Assembly (NCBI RefSeq): GCF_000300195.1
Contig: NZ_AMQH01000010.1
Span: 34,935 to 98,934 of the forward strand
Direction: 5' to 3'
Origin: Clostridium tunisiense TJ
GTDB taxonomy: Bacteria > Bacillota > Clostridia > Clostridiales > Clostridiaceae
Length of the DNA: 64,000 nt
The notes under the pieces were generated by a model. That model saw only the letters and a program-made list of their open reading frames with translations. It did no database searches and was not told the origin of the DNA. Of this stretch, positions 26,641 to 37,137 are shown piece by piece; the stretch's first letter is position 1, and the number at the start of each line of letters is the position of its first letter. The position numbers and the translations under genes were made by a program.

Positions 26641-28020
26641 CTAATTATACTTTTTGCCTAAAATTCTAGCCACATACACTCCACTAGCTGAAGCTTGTGA
26701 CAAGGAGTGAGTTACTCCTGATCCATCTCCAAGAACGTATAAACCTTTTATTTTTGTCTCTAAATTATTATCTACTTCCACATTTGAGTTGTAGAACTTA
26801 ACCTCAACACCATATAAAAGAGTATCTTCATTAGCACTACCTGGTGCAATATTATCTAGAGCATAAATCATCTCTATTATAGCATCTAATTGGCGTTTAG
26901 GAATTACTAAGCTCAAATCTCCTGGTGTAGCCTTTAAAGTTGGATTTGTAAAGCTCTTGCTAAGCCTATGTTCATTAGTTCTTCTTCCTTTAACCAAATC
27001 ACCAAATCTTTGAACTAATACTCCTCCACCCAGCATATTGCTAAGTCTTGCAATAGACTCTCCATACTCATTACTGTTTTTAAAAGGCTCAGTAAAGTTA
27101 TTAGAAACTAACAGTGCAAAGTTTGTATTTTCTGTATGAAGTTCTGGATTTGAATAGCTATGACCATTTACTGTTACTATTCCATTGGTATTCTCATTTA
27201 CTACCTCTCCATGAGGATTCATGCAAAAAGTTCTAACTAAATCTCCATACTTCTTAGTTCTATAAACTACTTTACTCTCATATACCTCTGAAGTTATGTG
27301 TTCAAACACTGCAGCTGGAAGTTCAACTCTAACCCCAATATCAACTCTATTACTTCTAGTTTCTATTCCTAATTTCTCACAAATCTTAGATATCCATTTA
27401 GAACCTGAACGTCCGCTTGCTACTATTAAGTCTTTACATTTATACTCTCCATTATCAGTAGCAACTATGAAATCTTCTCCATCCTTACAAATATCTTTGA
27501 CTTCTGTATTGAAAATCATATCTACTTTTTCTTTTAAGTGATTATACATATTTCCTAATATCTTAAGATTTCTGTCTGTACCAAGATGTCTTACCTTTGC
27601 ATCTAATAGATGCAAATCATGTTGAAGCGCCTTAGTTTTTAACATGCTATTAGCTGTAGAATATAGTTTTGCATCACTGCCACCATTGTCACAAAGGACT
27701 TTATCTACATAATACATTAAATCTAAAGCTTCTTCCTTACCAATATGTTTATATAAATCTCCACCGAAATTGTTTGTAATATTATATTTTCCATCTGAAA
27801 GACTTCCTGCTCCACCATATCCATTCATTATATTGCAATATTTGCAATGGATACAGCTTTTTATAGTCTTTCCATTAATAGGGCATCTTCTCTTTTCTAA
27901 GCTATTACCTTTTTCTATCATCAAAACCTTTGCCTTAGAATTTAAAACTGTAAGCTCATAAGCTGAAAATATTCCACTAGCGCCTGCGCCAACGATTATA
28001 ATATCATATAAGTTATTCAT
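26641..28020 (-). CDS. NAD(P)/FAD-dependent dehydrogenase with four-cysteine motif
   Basis: The 459-residue protein has an N-terminal FAD motif IIIVGAGASGIFSAYEL, then a cysteine-rich stretch CPINGKTIKSCIHCKYC (near residues 47-63) that could hold an Fe-S cluster or structural metal, followed by GGAGSLSDGKYN. The C-terminus GLYVLGDGSGVTHSLSQASA is the usual second FAD contact. This matches the COG2509-type FAD-dependent dehydrogenases whose substrate is unknown. ATG at 28020 follows GGGGTGATAATA. Its upstream gap holds repeat D. Confidence 0.85.
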   Translation of the reverse strand: MNNLYDIIIVGAGASGIFSAYELTVLNSKAKVLMIEKGNSLEKRRCPINGKTIKSCIHCKYCNIMNGYGGAGSLSDGKYNITNNFGGDLYKHIGKEEALDLMYYVDKVLCDNGGSDAKLYSTANSMLKTKALQHDLHLLDAKVRHLGTDRNLKILGNMYNHLKEKVDMIFNTEVKDICKDGEDFIVATDNGEYKCKDLIVASGRSGSKWISKICEKLGIETRSNRVDIGVRVELPAAVFEHITSEVYESKVVYRTKKYGDLVRTFCMNPHGEVVNENTNGIVTVNGHSYSNPELHTENTNFALLVSNNFTEPFKNSNEYGESIARLSNMLGGGVLVQRFGDLVKGRRTNEHRLSKSFTNPTLKATPGDLSLVIPKRQLDAIIEMIYALDNIAPGSANEDTLLYGVEVKFYNSNVEVDNNLETKIKGLYVLGDGSGVTHSLSQASASGVYVARILGKKYN

Positions 28021-28245
28021 TATTATCACCCCATAATTATATTAACAAAATTCACTTACTTTAGTCAATGAAAACACGAATATTTATATTTAATACAATT
28101 AAATAATTCGTGAAAAAAATCCTGTTATTATCTAAATTTTTTACTTACTTCCGTAGATTTATGCTAAATTTGTAAACAATTCAAAAGGTGATTTCTTATA
28201 TATGAATTATTAACAATAAACTTCTTATAAATTACCTATAGTTCT

Positions 28246-28417
28246 TTATAGAGAAACCACTTCAACATTTAATTTATCTCTGCCAAGCAGTGTTTTCTCG
28301 AAGAGAGATATGCAAGCTCAATTAATTTAATTACTTAACTTATACATGAGTCCTACCCTGGTTCCCTTAAGGGGTTATGAAGATGAATAAGTTGAAATTC
28401 TATCATGGAACCCTATA
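28246..28417 (+). repeat. Structured intergenic repeat, copy D (core 28337-28417)
   Basis: The core matches copy E (43314-43394) over 81 bases with only scattered changes. In both copies the ends of a 57-base segment pair (AACTTAT with ATAAGTT; copy E has a G-U wobble). CCTTAAGGGGTTATGAAGAT is identical in the two, and GGGTT can pair with AACCC downstream. The upstream block TTATAGAGAAACCAC also has a counterpart in copy E. Confidence 0.75.
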
Positions 28418-28449
28418 CTTATAAATAACTTTAGTCTATCAAATCAGAA

Positions 28450-28491
28450 AACACCGTTTAAACTGTCTTTAAAAGCAATTTAAACGGTGTT
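28450..28491 (-). terminator. Terminator of the YhaM-type nuclease gene
   Basis: AACACCGTTTAAA pairs perfectly with TTTAAACGGTGTT across a 16-base loop, just after the stop codon; a short T-run follows. Confidence 0.7.
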
Positions 28492-28493
28492 CT

Positions 28494-29453
28494 TTATTTA
28501 ACCTTAGACTTATATAAAGTTATGTTTTCTAAGCTATAAATTTTCTCTGAAAAATCTCCTTCATTTACATCATGTAATGCTTTTTGCATATCATACATTC
28601 TAGCATCTAATATGTCTAAATAATGAAGCATTTCAGCTTCTGGAATCATAGGCTTTTTAGGACTTCCATACTCAGGTTCGTAATGGTGAGATAGAATCAT
28701 ATGTTGAAGTAACATTACAACTTCAGTATCTGCCTCTAACTCTTTACCAGCTCTATCTATCAGGTTAATTCCAAGAATTATATGCCCTAAAAGCTGCCCT
28801 TCTGTAGTATATTGAGAAACTATACCTAATTCACTAGAGTCCATTTCATAAATTTTTGCAATGTCGTGTAAAATAATTCCAGCATATAAAAGATCCTTAT
28901 TTAAGTGACTATAAATTTCTAAAAGCTTTTCTCCTGCTTTTAGCATAGTAGTTGTATGATATAAAAGACCTCCCCTTATTGCATGGTGGTTGGATTTTGC
29001 TGCAGGATAGTGCATCATCTTATTACTACATTGTAAAATTATATTTTCTACAATGCCTCTTATATCTTTATTTTCTATCTTCTCTATAAACTCTAATATA
29101 GTATCAAACATATCTTCTGATTTATAGGGTGCTGACAGTACGAAATCATCAATATTAATTTTATCCTCAGAGGTTATATTTCTTATTTTTTCAATCTTTA
29201 ACTGCAGTTTACCTCTATATTCATTAGCCACTCCTCTAACCTTTACTACCATGTTATCCTTAAACATTTGTTCAAGTTCACTGCTCCACTCCCAAAGTTT
29301 TGCATTTATTTCTCCAGTAGAATCTGTAAGGTTAAAGTCTAAATATTTATTTGTACTGCTATTATTTGTTACCTTACAATCTACAGTCTTTACTAAGAAA
29401 TACCCTTCTATCTTATCGTTTTTATTAAAATCTACTATTTTTTTATACACCAT
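28494..29453 (-). CDS. yhaM: YhaM-type 3'-5' exoribonuclease (OB + HD domains)
   Basis: The 319-residue protein joins an N-terminal OB-fold nucleic-acid-binding domain (about 1-95, with LDFNLTDSTGEINAKLWEW) to an HD phosphohydrolase domain (GGLLYHTTTM, ILHDIAKIYEM). This is the layout of YhaM/CBF1, a Mn-dependent 3'-5' exonuclease acting on RNA and single-stranded DNA. The ATG at 29453 is preferred because GAGGAGAGATTAC precedes it. It is monocistronic with its own terminator. Confidence 0.88.
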   Translation of the reverse strand: MVYKKIVDFNKNDKIEGYFLVKTVDCKVTNNSSTNKYLDFNLTDSTGEINAKLWEWSSELEQMFKDNMVVKVRGVANEYRGKLQLKIEKIRNITSEDKINIDDFVLSAPYKSEDMFDTILEFIEKIENKDIRGIVENIILQCSNKMMHYPAAKSNHHAIRGGLLYHTTTMLKAGEKLLEIYSHLNKDLLYAGIILHDIAKIYEMDSSELGIVSQYTTEGQLLGHIILGINLIDRAGKELEADTEVVMLLQHMILSHHYEPEYGSPKKPMIPEAEMLHYLDILDARMYDMQKALHDVNEGDFSEKIYSLENITLYKSKVK

Positions 29454-29679
29454 GTAATCTCTCCTCAAACCTGGATTTAATGAGTCTATGTGCTATTATT
29501 ACTATGTACCTATAATTATAATATATTTATTCCTTTGTACAATAAATAGTAAATAAGATTTTATTACCCTTCCTATTAATAGTACAAAATTTAAAGAATC
29601 ATATTATAAAATATTCTTAAACATAATCACATAAATGAATATTATCAAATTCAAAAAAAATATACAATAATAATCGAGA

Positions 29680-29710
29680 AAAAGATGTGACTAAAAATCA
29701 CATCTTTCTA
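29680..29710 (-). terminator. Terminator of the TM2 protein gene
   Basis: AAAGATGTGA pairs with TCACATCTTT (10 bp), overlapping the stop codon; TTTTTC follows on the minus strand. Confidence 0.85.
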
Positions 29711-30106
29711 TGCTGCCTCTTCAATAGAACTTTTACTTCTCTTTATTTTTCTTCCATCTTCGTCTGTAAACTCACTTAAGGATATAATCACTAAATCTAC
29801 CAAAGTCCAAATTCCAAACCCACCAAGGGTTAACAGCATTAGAATTGCAGTGCCACCTTTTCCTACATAAAACCTATGGAATCCAATTAACCCTAAAAGG
29901 ATACATAAAATTAATACTACGGACCACTTTTTATTACTTACATCTTCTTTTTCTGATGAGTCTATTGTATCATTTTCCTCTTTTTTTACCTCTTGACCCT
30001 TAGAGTTAAATTCATTAAGTCCATCTTCCTCCAAAAGGTTATGACCACAATTAGAACATGTAAGTGCACCACTGTCATTAATAAAGTTACACTTAGTACA
30101 TAACAT
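29708..30106 (-). CDS. Zinc-ribbon TM2-domain membrane protein
   Basis: The 132-residue protein starts with a CxxC...CxxC zinc ribbon (CTKCNFINDSGALTCSNC), then an acidic linker, then a TM2 domain: two membrane helices (about 66-84 and 90-110) joined by GFHRFYVGKGG, with the conserved DRF-like turn. TM2 proteins are small membrane proteins of unknown role; the zinc ribbon faces the cytosol if the usual topology holds. Start after GAGGTG. Confidence 0.85.
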   Translation of the reverse strand: MLCTKCNFINDSGALTCSNCGHNLLEEDGLNEFNSKGQEVKKEENDTIDSSEKEDVSNKKWSVVLILCILLGLIGFHRFYVGKGGTAILMLLTLGGFGIWTLVDLVIISLSEFTDEDGRKIKRSKSSIEEAA

Positions 30107-30246
30107 AAGGATAACACCTCACTTATCAAACTATATATATATCCTTATGTTAATTTGTATCTTTATATTACTTTTAATTTAAGATTAATAAAGTTAATAA
30201 TAAACTTAATTCCTATATTAAGATAGCTTCAAGCCATAGAAAAAAT

Positions 30247-31578
30247 CTATTGTTGATGTACCACATCAAGATTTCCAAACTTACTGAATTGACCAAGCCA
30301 TGCAAGCCTCACTGTTCCAACTGGGCCGTTTCTTTGTTTTGCAATTATACACTCAGCCACATTTTTTTCTTCTGTTTCCTTATTGTAGTACTCATCTCTA
30401 TATAAAAACATAACTAAGTCAGCATCCTGCTCAATAGATCCAGACTCCCTTAGGTCAGATAACATTGGTCTATGATCTGCCCTTTGCTCCGGCGCACGGG
30501 AAAGCTGTGATAGTGCAATTACTGGACACTTCATTTCCTTTGCTATAGCTTTAATACTTCTTGATATTTCAGATACTTCTTGTTGTCTATTATCTGGATT
30601 ACTTCCACTCATAAGCTGAAGATAGTCAATAATTATCATGTCTATACCATGTTCAAGCTTTAATCTTCTACACTTTGAACGCATTTCCATAACCGAAATA
30701 CCTGCAGTATCATCTATGAAAATTTTAGCAGCTGCAAGTGGACCTGAAGCCCTTGCAATATTTTCCCAGTCCTTATCTTCAAGATTACCTGTTCTAAGCC
30801 TTAACATATCTACATTAGCTTCTGCACACAAGAGTTTATAGGCAAGCTGCTCTTTACTCATCTCTAGTGAAAAGATAGCTATCTTTTTTCCTGCTCTAAG
30901 TGCTGCATGTTGAGCTAAGTTAAGAACAAAGGTAGTTTTTCCCATAGAAGGTCTTGCTGCAATAAGCACCATGTCTCCACTTTGAAAACCGGAAGTTTTA
31001 TCATCAAGATCCTTGAACCCACTTGGCACTCCTGTAGTATCCCCTTTATTATTGAACATTCTCTCAATCTCTAAAAATCCTCTTTCTAGCACTACATTCA
31101 TTGGCTCAAAATCACTTGAATTTTTCGTTTGAGAAAGACCAAATATTCTTTTCTCTGCTAAGTCCATTACTGCTTCAACATTATCTTGTTTATTGTAACT
31201 CTGCTCTATTATTTCTGTAGAAGTTCTTATAAGCTTTCTTAAGGTAGATTTATCCTCCACTATTTGTATGTAAGAACTTATGTTAGCTGTGGTTGGTACT
31301 GAGTTACTTATCTCTGTTATGTAAGTTATTCCTCCAGCTTCCTCCAGCTTCTCTGTGGATCGTAAATAGTCAAGTAGGGTTATCATATCTACTGGTGTAT
31401 CCTTCTGATACAGGTCTCTTATAGCACTAAAAATCACCTTATGGGTATCTCTATAAAAATCCTCTGCATTTAATACCTCTACTGCTTGAGCAATAGCTGT
31501 TTTATCTATAAGCATAGACCCAAGCACTGATTGTTCTGCATCCAGATTTTGAGGCATACTTCTAATAGGTTCTTCCAT
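30247..31578 (-). CDS. dnaB: Replicative DNA helicase
   Basis: DnaB unwinds the parental duplex ahead of the fork. The 443-residue protein has the N-terminal primase-interacting domain (PQNLDAEQSVLGSMLID), a linker, and the RecA-like C-terminal domain with Walker A ARPSMGKTTFVLN, Walker B MIIIDYLQLM and LSQLSRAPEQRADHRP. No intein is present. It follows lonC and rplI in the clostridial order rplI-lonC-dnaB. The helicase loader is encoded at 20743-21714. Confidence 0.98.
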   Translation of the reverse strand: MEEPIRSMPQNLDAEQSVLGSMLIDKTAIAQAVEVLNAEDFYRDTHKVIFSAIRDLYQKDTPVDMITLLDYLRSTEKLEEAGGITYITEISNSVPTTANISSYIQIVEDKSTLRKLIRTSTEIIEQSYNKQDNVEAVMDLAEKRIFGLSQTKNSSDFEPMNVVLERGFLEIERMFNNKGDTTGVPSGFKDLDDKTSGFQSGDMVLIAARPSMGKTTFVLNLAQHAALRAGKKIAIFSLEMSKEQLAYKLLCAEANVDMLRLRTGNLEDKDWENIARASGPLAAAKIFIDDTAGISVMEMRSKCRRLKLEHGIDMIIIDYLQLMSGSNPDNRQQEVSEISRSIKAIAKEMKCPVIALSQLSRAPEQRADHRPMLSDLRESGSIEQDADLVMFLYRDEYYNKETEEKNVAECIIAKQRNGPVGTVRLAWLGQFSKFGNLDVVHQQ

Positions 31579-31662
31579 GTAATCATCTCCCTTCTAGTAA
31601 TATGTATAAATTGCAAAGTATTTCTAAATTAAAATATATAAGTCTAATTAATTATAAATTAT

Positions 31663-31690
31663 AACCCTGCCATATAATTATAGCAGGGTT
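31663..31690 (-). terminator. Probable lonC terminator
   Basis: AACCCTGC pairs with GCAGGGTT; the minus-strand tail is T-rich but broken (TTATAATTTATAA). Confidence 0.6.
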
Positions 31691-31710
31691 TAAAATTTAT
31701 AAAATATATT

Positions 31711-33606
31711 TTAAAACACTATATCTAATAATTCCTCGATAGTTGATACTACCTGAACTTCTATATCTTCAAGACCAACTGGAACTTCCTTCTCATTATC
31801 CTTTGGTACAACAACGGTTTTTATACCTTTTCTTCTAGCACCATAGACTTTTTCGAAGATTCCTCCTACTGGTTTAACCTTCCCCCTTAAAGATACTTCC
31901 CCTGTTACTGCAATATCTTGTCTTATAGGTTTATTAAGTAGCGCACTGATTATACATACTGTTATGGCAGCTCCTGCTGAAGGTCCATCAATTTTTCCGC
32001 CACCTACAATATTTACATGTATATCATAATCTTTAATATCTTTATTTGTTATTTTTCTTATAACTGAAGCTGCATTAAATACAGAGTCTTTTGCCATGGA
32101 TCCAGCAGTCTCATTAAACCTTACAGTTCCTGCTCCCTTTTCCTTAGCTTCAAACACTACGGCTTCTATCTCTAAGGTAGAGCCTAAAAATCCTGCAACC
32201 CCAAGTCCATATATTTGTCCAACTTCTTTTTCACTATTGTTATTTGTCTCTTCATAAGGCTTCATCCTACTTATTGAGATAACTTCATTTAAGTCCTCAA
32301 AAGTTATAAGAGTATCCTTATCTTCATTATAGCCTTTATTATATAAAACATATCCATATACATCTGCTAATAAATTAACTGCTTTTCTTCCTTCTATGGT
32401 ATATCTACTGATTTCCCTAGCAATACCATCCTCTAGCTTAAGGTTTAACTTTTTAGCAGCATTTAATACAATATTTTCTATATCTTTAGTTGAAAGTGGC
32501 TCAAAATATACTTCAGTACATCTTGATCTTAAGGCTGGATTTATTTCTCCAGGTTCTCTAGTGGTTGCTCCTATAAGAACGAAATCCGCTGGAGCTCCCT
32601 TATCAAATAAAAACTTTATATATTGAGGAGTATTCTCATCGTCTGGATCATAGTAAGAAGATGAAAACTCTACTCTCTTATCTTCTAAAACCTTTAATAG
32701 CTTGTTTTGAAGTGTTGAATCTAACTCTCCAATTTCATCTATAAATAATACTCCGCCATGGGCCTCTGTAACAAGACCTGGCTTTGGTTCTGGTATTCCT
32801 GTTTCCGCTAAATCTCTTTTACTTCCTTGATAAATAGGGTCATGTACTGAGCCTAAAAGTGGATTTGCGATTTCTCTTGGATCCCATCTTAAGGTTGTCC
32901 CATCCACTTCCACAAACTTAGCTTCCTTATCATAAGGAGTATATTTTAGCTTTCTAGCTTCTTCTAATGCAAGTCTTGCTGCACTAGTTTTCCCAACCCC
33001 AGGAGGTCCATATAAAATAATATGTTGTGGGTATGGAGAAGACATTTTTGAAATTAAAGATTTTATAGCTCTATCTTGTCCAATAATTTCTGAAAAACCT
33101 TCAGGTCTTAGCATGGACATGATGTTTTTTGTAAGTTTTTTAGAGTCTAAAACTTCTAACTCTGCATATTTTTTTAATGTCTTAGCATTCTCTGGTCCTT
33201 TTTGTTTTTTAAGGATGCCTAATCTTAGTTCCTCTACATACTTATCTTGCTTTTCAATTAAGTATTGTTCCACTTGAGTTTCGATTTTATTTTGAACATA
33301 TCTTTTAGCTACCAAATCACTTAAAGCCTTACTTGTTGCTTCTAAAACCTCTAAGGCATTACTACTGTTAGGAGTTATTTCTATTCCTTTGCCATTAGTA
33401 ACAATTTTGTTTAAGGCATATAGTTTTTTATAAATATCCTTGCTATTAATATACTTTTGTAGCTTATACTTAACCACCCTAGCCTTTATAGTTCCTTCGT
33501 CTAGTACCTTATGCATAAGTTCAAACATTACTTCTACTTGCATGTCTACAGATATTGTTTTATCAAAATCAAAGGTATTAAATTCATTAATAGATTGTAA
33601 TCTCAA
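31711..33606 (-). CDS. lonC: Sporulation-type Lon family protease (LonC)
   Basis: The 631-residue protein lacks the N-terminal LAN domain of LonA. It has an AAA+ ATPase (Walker A GPPGVGKTSAARL, Walker B GGVLFIDEIGEL) and a C-terminal Lon protease domain with catalytic Ser in DGPSAGAA and Lys in RGKVKPVGG. This matches the LonB/LonC family restricted to endospore formers. The start is uncertain: the frame is closed upstream by a TAA at 33621-33619, leaving TTG at 33606 or ATT just before it. The only ribosome site (GGGAGG near 33655) is about 45 bases away, across a stable hairpin (33617-33647). The next ATG (residue 22) also lacks a ribosome site. Confidence 0.9.
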   Translation of the reverse strand: MRLQSINEFNTFDFDKTISVDMQVEVMFELMHKVLDEGTIKARVVKYKLQKYINSKDIYKKLYALNKIVTNGKGIEITPNSSNALEVLEATSKALSDLVAKRYVQNKIETQVEQYLIEKQDKYVEELRLGILKKQKGPENAKTLKKYAELEVLDSKKLTKNIMSMLRPEGFSEIIGQDRAIKSLISKMSSPYPQHIILYGPPGVGKTSAARLALEEARKLKYTPYDKEAKFVEVDGTTLRWDPREIANPLLGSVHDPIYQGSKRDLAETGIPEPKPGLVTEAHGGVLFIDEIGELDSTLQNKLLKVLEDKRVEFSSSYYDPDDENTPQYIKFLFDKGAPADFVLIGATTREPGEINPALRSRCTEVYFEPLSTKDIENIVLNAAKKLNLKLEDGIAREISRYTIEGRKAVNLLADVYGYVLYNKGYNEDKDTLITFEDLNEVISISRMKPYEETNNNSEKEVGQIYGLGVAGFLGSTLEIEAVVFEAKEKGAGTVRFNETAGSMAKDSVFNAASVIRKITNKDIKDYDIHVNIVGGGKIDGPSAGAAITVCIISALLNKPIRQDIAVTGEVSLRGKVKPVGGIFEKVYGARRKGIKTVVVPKDNEKEVPVGLEDIEVQVVSTIEELLDIVF

Positions 33607-33616
33607 AATTAAGTCG

Positions 33617-33647
33617 CATTAGAAGGCACCGTAAGCCCCCTAATGCA
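33617..33647 (-). promoter_or_regulatory. Hairpin between ribosome site and start of lonC
   Basis: GCATTAGGGGGC pairs with GCCTTCTAATGC (12 bp including two G-U pairs), loop TTACGGT. GGGAGGAAAT lies immediately upstream and GACTTAAT-TTG immediately downstream. Folding would bring ribosome site and start together. Confidence 0.65.
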
Positions 33648-33680
33648 TTTCCTCCCTTCGGCTCTTAAAATTAGCAACTA

Positions 33681-34121
33681 TTACTCTGAAACAACAACCT
33701 TTATTTTTGTAGATACTTCTGGATATAGTTTAACCTCTACATCGAAAGTTCCCATAGTCTTTATAGTATCCATTACAATTTTCTTTTTATCGATATCTAC
33801 ATTATGTTGTTTGTTAAGTTCCTGAGCAATATCCTTGCTTGTTATGGCTCCAAATAGCCTTCCATTCTCTCCTGCTTTAGCCGTAAGCTTAACAATTTTA
33901 TCCCTAAGTTCTCCAGCTAATTTTTGAGCTGCTTCAATTTCAGCAAGTTTTTTCTTTCTATCTGCTTCATTCTTTTTATTTAAAATGTGCATATTAACAT
34001 CATTGGCTTCTTGAGCTAATTTCTTAGGAAATAAAAAGTTTCTTGCATATCCATCTGAAGCATTAATCACCTCTCCTTTTTTTCCTACTCCCTTAACATC
34101 TTGTAATAATATAACTTTCAT
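33681..34121 (-). CDS. rplI: Ribosomal protein bL9
   Basis: The 146-residue protein has the bL9 N-terminal signature [18 protein letters not shown] and [13 protein letters not shown], the long connecting helix and the C-terminal RNA-binding domain ([16 protein letters not shown]). Its start overlaps the gdpP stop by one base (TAATG), showing coupling. Order gdpP-rplI-lonC-dnaB is typical of clostridia. Confidence 0.98.
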   Translation of the reverse strand: MKVILLQDVKGVGKKGEVINASDGYARNFLFPKKLAQEANDVNMHILNKKNEADRKKKLAEIEAAQKLAGELRDKIVKLTAKAGENGRLFGAITSKDIAQELNKQHNVDIDKKKIVMDTIKTMGTFDVEVKLYPEVSTKIKVVVSE

Positions 34122-36124
34122 TACTTTTCACCTTCCCTTAAGTATTTATCTATGGCATCATTTAACCTGTCTGTAGCTTCATCTAAACTCATAGATTTAA
34201 GCTTTGCACCAGCCATGGTCATATGCCCACCCCCACCTAAGGATTCTAGTATTACCTGCACATTAATATCACCAAGTGATCTTCCGCTAATATAAGCGTC
34301 TCCTTCCATTTTAACAATAACGAAGGATGCTTGGATACCTGTAATATTTAGCAATTCATCCGCTGCTTGGGCAGTTAATACAGTATCTTCTATATTTGGA
34401 GGACATTTTGCCACTGCTATTCCATTTTTCACCTGTGCTGCCTTAATTATTTCAGCACGCATTAAATAAACTTTTAAATCATCTGTGAAAATTCTTTTCA
34501 CGTCTATGGTATCTGCACCAAGTCTTCTTAAAAATGCTGCTGCTTCAAAAGTTCTTACACCAGTTTTAAAGTAAAAATCCTTAGTATCAACGCAAATACC
34601 AGCCAGTAATCCAATAGCTTCAATTTTTCTTAGTTTTGGCTTTTCTACCATATACTGAATCATTTCAGTTACTAGCTCTGCTGTAGAGGATGCATAAGGC
34701 TCTATATAGCTAAGTAAAGTTCCTTGTATAAAATCCTTAGCTTTTCTATGGTGGTCTATTACTACTACCTTATCAAAGGAATTAACCACATCCATAGAAA
34801 GCACATACCCCTCATTATGAACATCTACTAATATTAGAAGACTCTTTTCATTTTTATACAATTTAGTTTTTTCAATGTTAATAAAGGTATCAACATAATT
34901 CTCATCCTCATCAAGTATATCTAGCATCTGCTTAACTGCATTGTTAGGACCATCTAGAACTACATAACATTCCTTATTTAAGGATTTAATTATGCTATAC
35001 ATTCCAATAGCAGAGCCAAGACAATCTATGTCAGGATTTTTATGTCCCATTATAAATATATTACTACTTTCATTTATAAGGTCAAGTAATACATGACCTA
35101 TAACTCTTGCTCTAACCTTAGTTCTCTTTTCTACTTCTTTAGTTTTGCCACCATAGAAGGACAATTTTTCAAAACTTTTTACTACTACCTGATCTCCTCC
35201 ACGGCCCAAAGCTAAGTCTTTAGCAATTACTGCAAAGTCATGGTTTTGAGCTGGAGTTTCTCCTCCACGACCAATACCCATACTTAATGTTACAGCTAAC
35301 TTATTTCCAACATTAATCTCTCTAATGGTGTCTAAAATTTCAAACTTTTTCTCCATTTCTTTCTCAATGTGCTTATCTTTAGTGGTTAGTACATATTTGT
35401 TAGATGCATATTTTCTAATCATTGCATCTAGGCTTTGAGCATAACTGTTTATAGTTCTTTCAATATCTGCTACTAACTGTGGAGCTGTACCCTCTGTAGA
35501 ACTTTTTATAACATCATCCAAATTGTCTACTTCAATGAGCATTATACTTTCTTTATTTTCATTAATATTTTTTAATAGCTTTACTTTTTCTGTAACATCA
35601 TAAAAATATAATAATATTATCTTATCGTTTTCATCACTTGAAATTTCAATATCTATAATATTAATATATATATCATAAAAACTATCTCTTATTTGGATAT
35701 TATTATATACTTCCCTTTTCCCCTCAATTACCTGCTTTATATTAAATTCCTTTATTACTTCTTTAATGTTTTTTCCTAAGATTTGCTCTCCCTCAAGCTT
35801 TGAAGATAAGTTAGGATTATACCAAAGTATATTTCCTTTATTACCAACCATTATTAAAGGAAAAGGTAATTTAACAAAAGTACTTGTTGTGGCTATATCC
35901 ATTTTAGAAGATACTGATTCAATAAACTTCTTTAATTCAGATTTCTTATTCTTTATAGTTATTACATTATAAACTACGAGGACAATATAAAAAACTAAAG
36001 CCATAATACCAACTATAAAGTGTTTAAAGTAAAAAATTATTCCTATTAATATAGCAATTAACATCATGTAAACTTTACTGCTACCCAGGTTAAAAAAACT
36101 ATATTTCAATTCTTTATTATCCAT
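34121..36124 (-). CDS. gdpP: Cyclic-di-AMP phosphodiesterase GdpP
   Basis: GdpP hydrolyses c-di-AMP to pApA. The 667-residue membrane protein has two N-terminal helices (about 15-50), a PAS-like domain (about 75-175), a degenerate GGDEF domain (about 180-310, with no GGDEF motif) and a DHH-DHHA1 module: [29 protein letters not shown], and the C-terminal [12 protein letters not shown]. It sits between a DUF2232 membrane protein (three-base gap) and rplI (one-base overlap), the usual Firmicute context. Confidence 0.96.
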   Translation of the reverse strand: MDNKELKYSFFNLGSSKVYMMLIAILIGIIFYFKHFIVGIMALVFYIVLVVYNVITIKNKKSELKKFIESVSSKMDIATTSTFVKLPFPLIMVGNKGNILWYNPNLSSKLEGEQILGKNIKEVIKEFNIKQVIEGKREVYNNIQIRDSFYDIYINIIDIEISSDENDKIILLYFYDVTEKVKLLKNINENKESIMLIEVDNLDDVIKSSTEGTAPQLVADIERTINSYAQSLDAMIRKYASNKYVLTTKDKHIEKEMEKKFEILDTIREINVGNKLAVTLSMGIGRGGETPAQNHDFAVIAKDLALGRGGDQVVVKSFEKLSFYGGKTKEVEKRTKVRARVIGHVLLDLINESSNIFIMGHKNPDIDCLGSAIGMYSIIKSLNKECYVVLDGPNNAVKQMLDILDEDENYVDTFINIEKTKLYKNEKSLLILVDVHNEGYVLSMDVVNSFDKVVVIDHHRKAKDFIQGTLLSYIEPYASSTAELVTEMIQYMVEKPKLRKIEAIGLLAGICVDTKDFYFKTGVRTFEAAAFLRRLGADTIDVKRIFTDDLKVYLMRAEIIKAAQVKNGIAVAKCPPNIEDTVLTAQAADELLNITGIQASFVIVKMEGDAYISGRSLGDINVQVILESLGGGGHMTMAGAKLKSMSLDEATDRLNDAIDKYLREGEK

Positions 36125-36127
36125 AAA

Positions 36128-37126
36128 CTACACCTTTCTCATTCTATAAGGGTCTAGTCTTCTAAAGTCTAATATCATTTCTGCAAAACCAATGGTAAAA
36201 TATACATATCCTAATCCAAAGATAAAAGAAAGGAATATTAATAAAAAAGTAACTCTCTTAGATAATAGTCTCTTTCTTCGTAAAAAATATACTGTTGCTG
36301 CAATTCCATTTAAAAGAAAAACAACTCCCATTACTGCAAAAACTGCCTTATAAAAAAATTGTGCTCCATGAACATTCTTTCCACTTAGTATTATACCAAT
36401 ACAAGTAATCCCTATTAAAAATGCTCCTATTAAGTTAGAAACATAAAACTCACTAAAATGTAAAACTTCCTTTACCTCATATTTCAACCTTTTTAAAATC
36501 ATCATTGAAACTACATAATTTACATAAGCTGATATAAAGCTATAAGCCAAAATACTTGAAGGTAAAAAAATTAACATATTTTCTATATTTATTAGTGCTA
36601 AACTCTTATCCATCTGTTCTAGTTGTTTACTACTAATTCCCATATTCGCATAATAACCTTTTATTTCCTCTGCTGAAGCTTGAAAATTACTTATAATCAT
36701 ATCCATTGATTCTTTTAATGATGCTACTAAGCTGGTTTTCTCTACGAATACAAGAAATAATGCCGCAGTGATAATAGTTGTTAAAATGCAAGTTAAAGTT
36801 AGTAGCATTATAGTGAAATAAGAACTTTTCTTATTTTTAATACAGTACCCTAGTGTTAATCCAACTAAAGAATAACTTATTGCTGAACTTATTGATACTA
36901 TTGGATTAAACATAAGTGCTGTAATTATAGTGCTTACTACTATGCAACTTATGGTGATTTTAAAATTTTGTCTTAAAAATAATACAGCAATGGGTATAGG
37001 CAAAATCAATGTTCCAAAGTAAGATAATACTGGCACATATCCTGTTATAATTATAATAACAATAATAAATACTGCCATAAATGCTGCTTCTACCATGGCA
37101 TTTGTATTATATTTTGATTTTTCCAT
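36128..37126 (-). CDS. DUF2232 (YybS-like) multi-pass membrane protein
   Basis: The 332-residue protein has about eight hydrophobic segments, with two long ones at the N-terminus (VEAAFMAVFIIVIIIITGYV) and a soluble stretch at about 130-175. The DUF2232/YybS family is consistently next to gdpP, and a role in membrane or c-di-AMP physiology is only inferred. ATG after AAAGGAGGGAATT. Confidence 0.88.
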   Translation of the reverse strand: MEKSKYNTNAMVEAAFMAVFIIVIIIITGYVPVLSYFGTLILPIPIAVLFLRQNFKITISCIVVSTIITALMFNPIVSISSAISYSLVGLTLGYCIKNKKSSYFTIMLLTLTCILTTIITAALFLVFVEKTSLVASLKESMDMIISNFQASAEEIKGYYANMGISSKQLEQMDKSLALINIENMLIFLPSSILAYSFISAYVNYVVSMMILKRLKYEVKEVLHFSEFYVSNLIGAFLIGITCIGIILSGKNVHGAQFFYKAVFAVMGVVFLLNGIAATVYFLRRKRLLSKRVTFLLIFLSFIFGLGYVYFTIGFAEMILDFRRLDPYRMRKV

Positions 37127-37137
37127 AATTCCCTCCT

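Larger units (their letters stand above)
28021..28493. other. Gap with structured repeat copy D
   Basis: No gene. It contains the repeat at 28246-28417 and the yhaM terminator at 28450-28491; the 28021-28245 part is featureless AT-rich sequence with the likely promoter of the flavoprotein. Confidence 0.6.
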
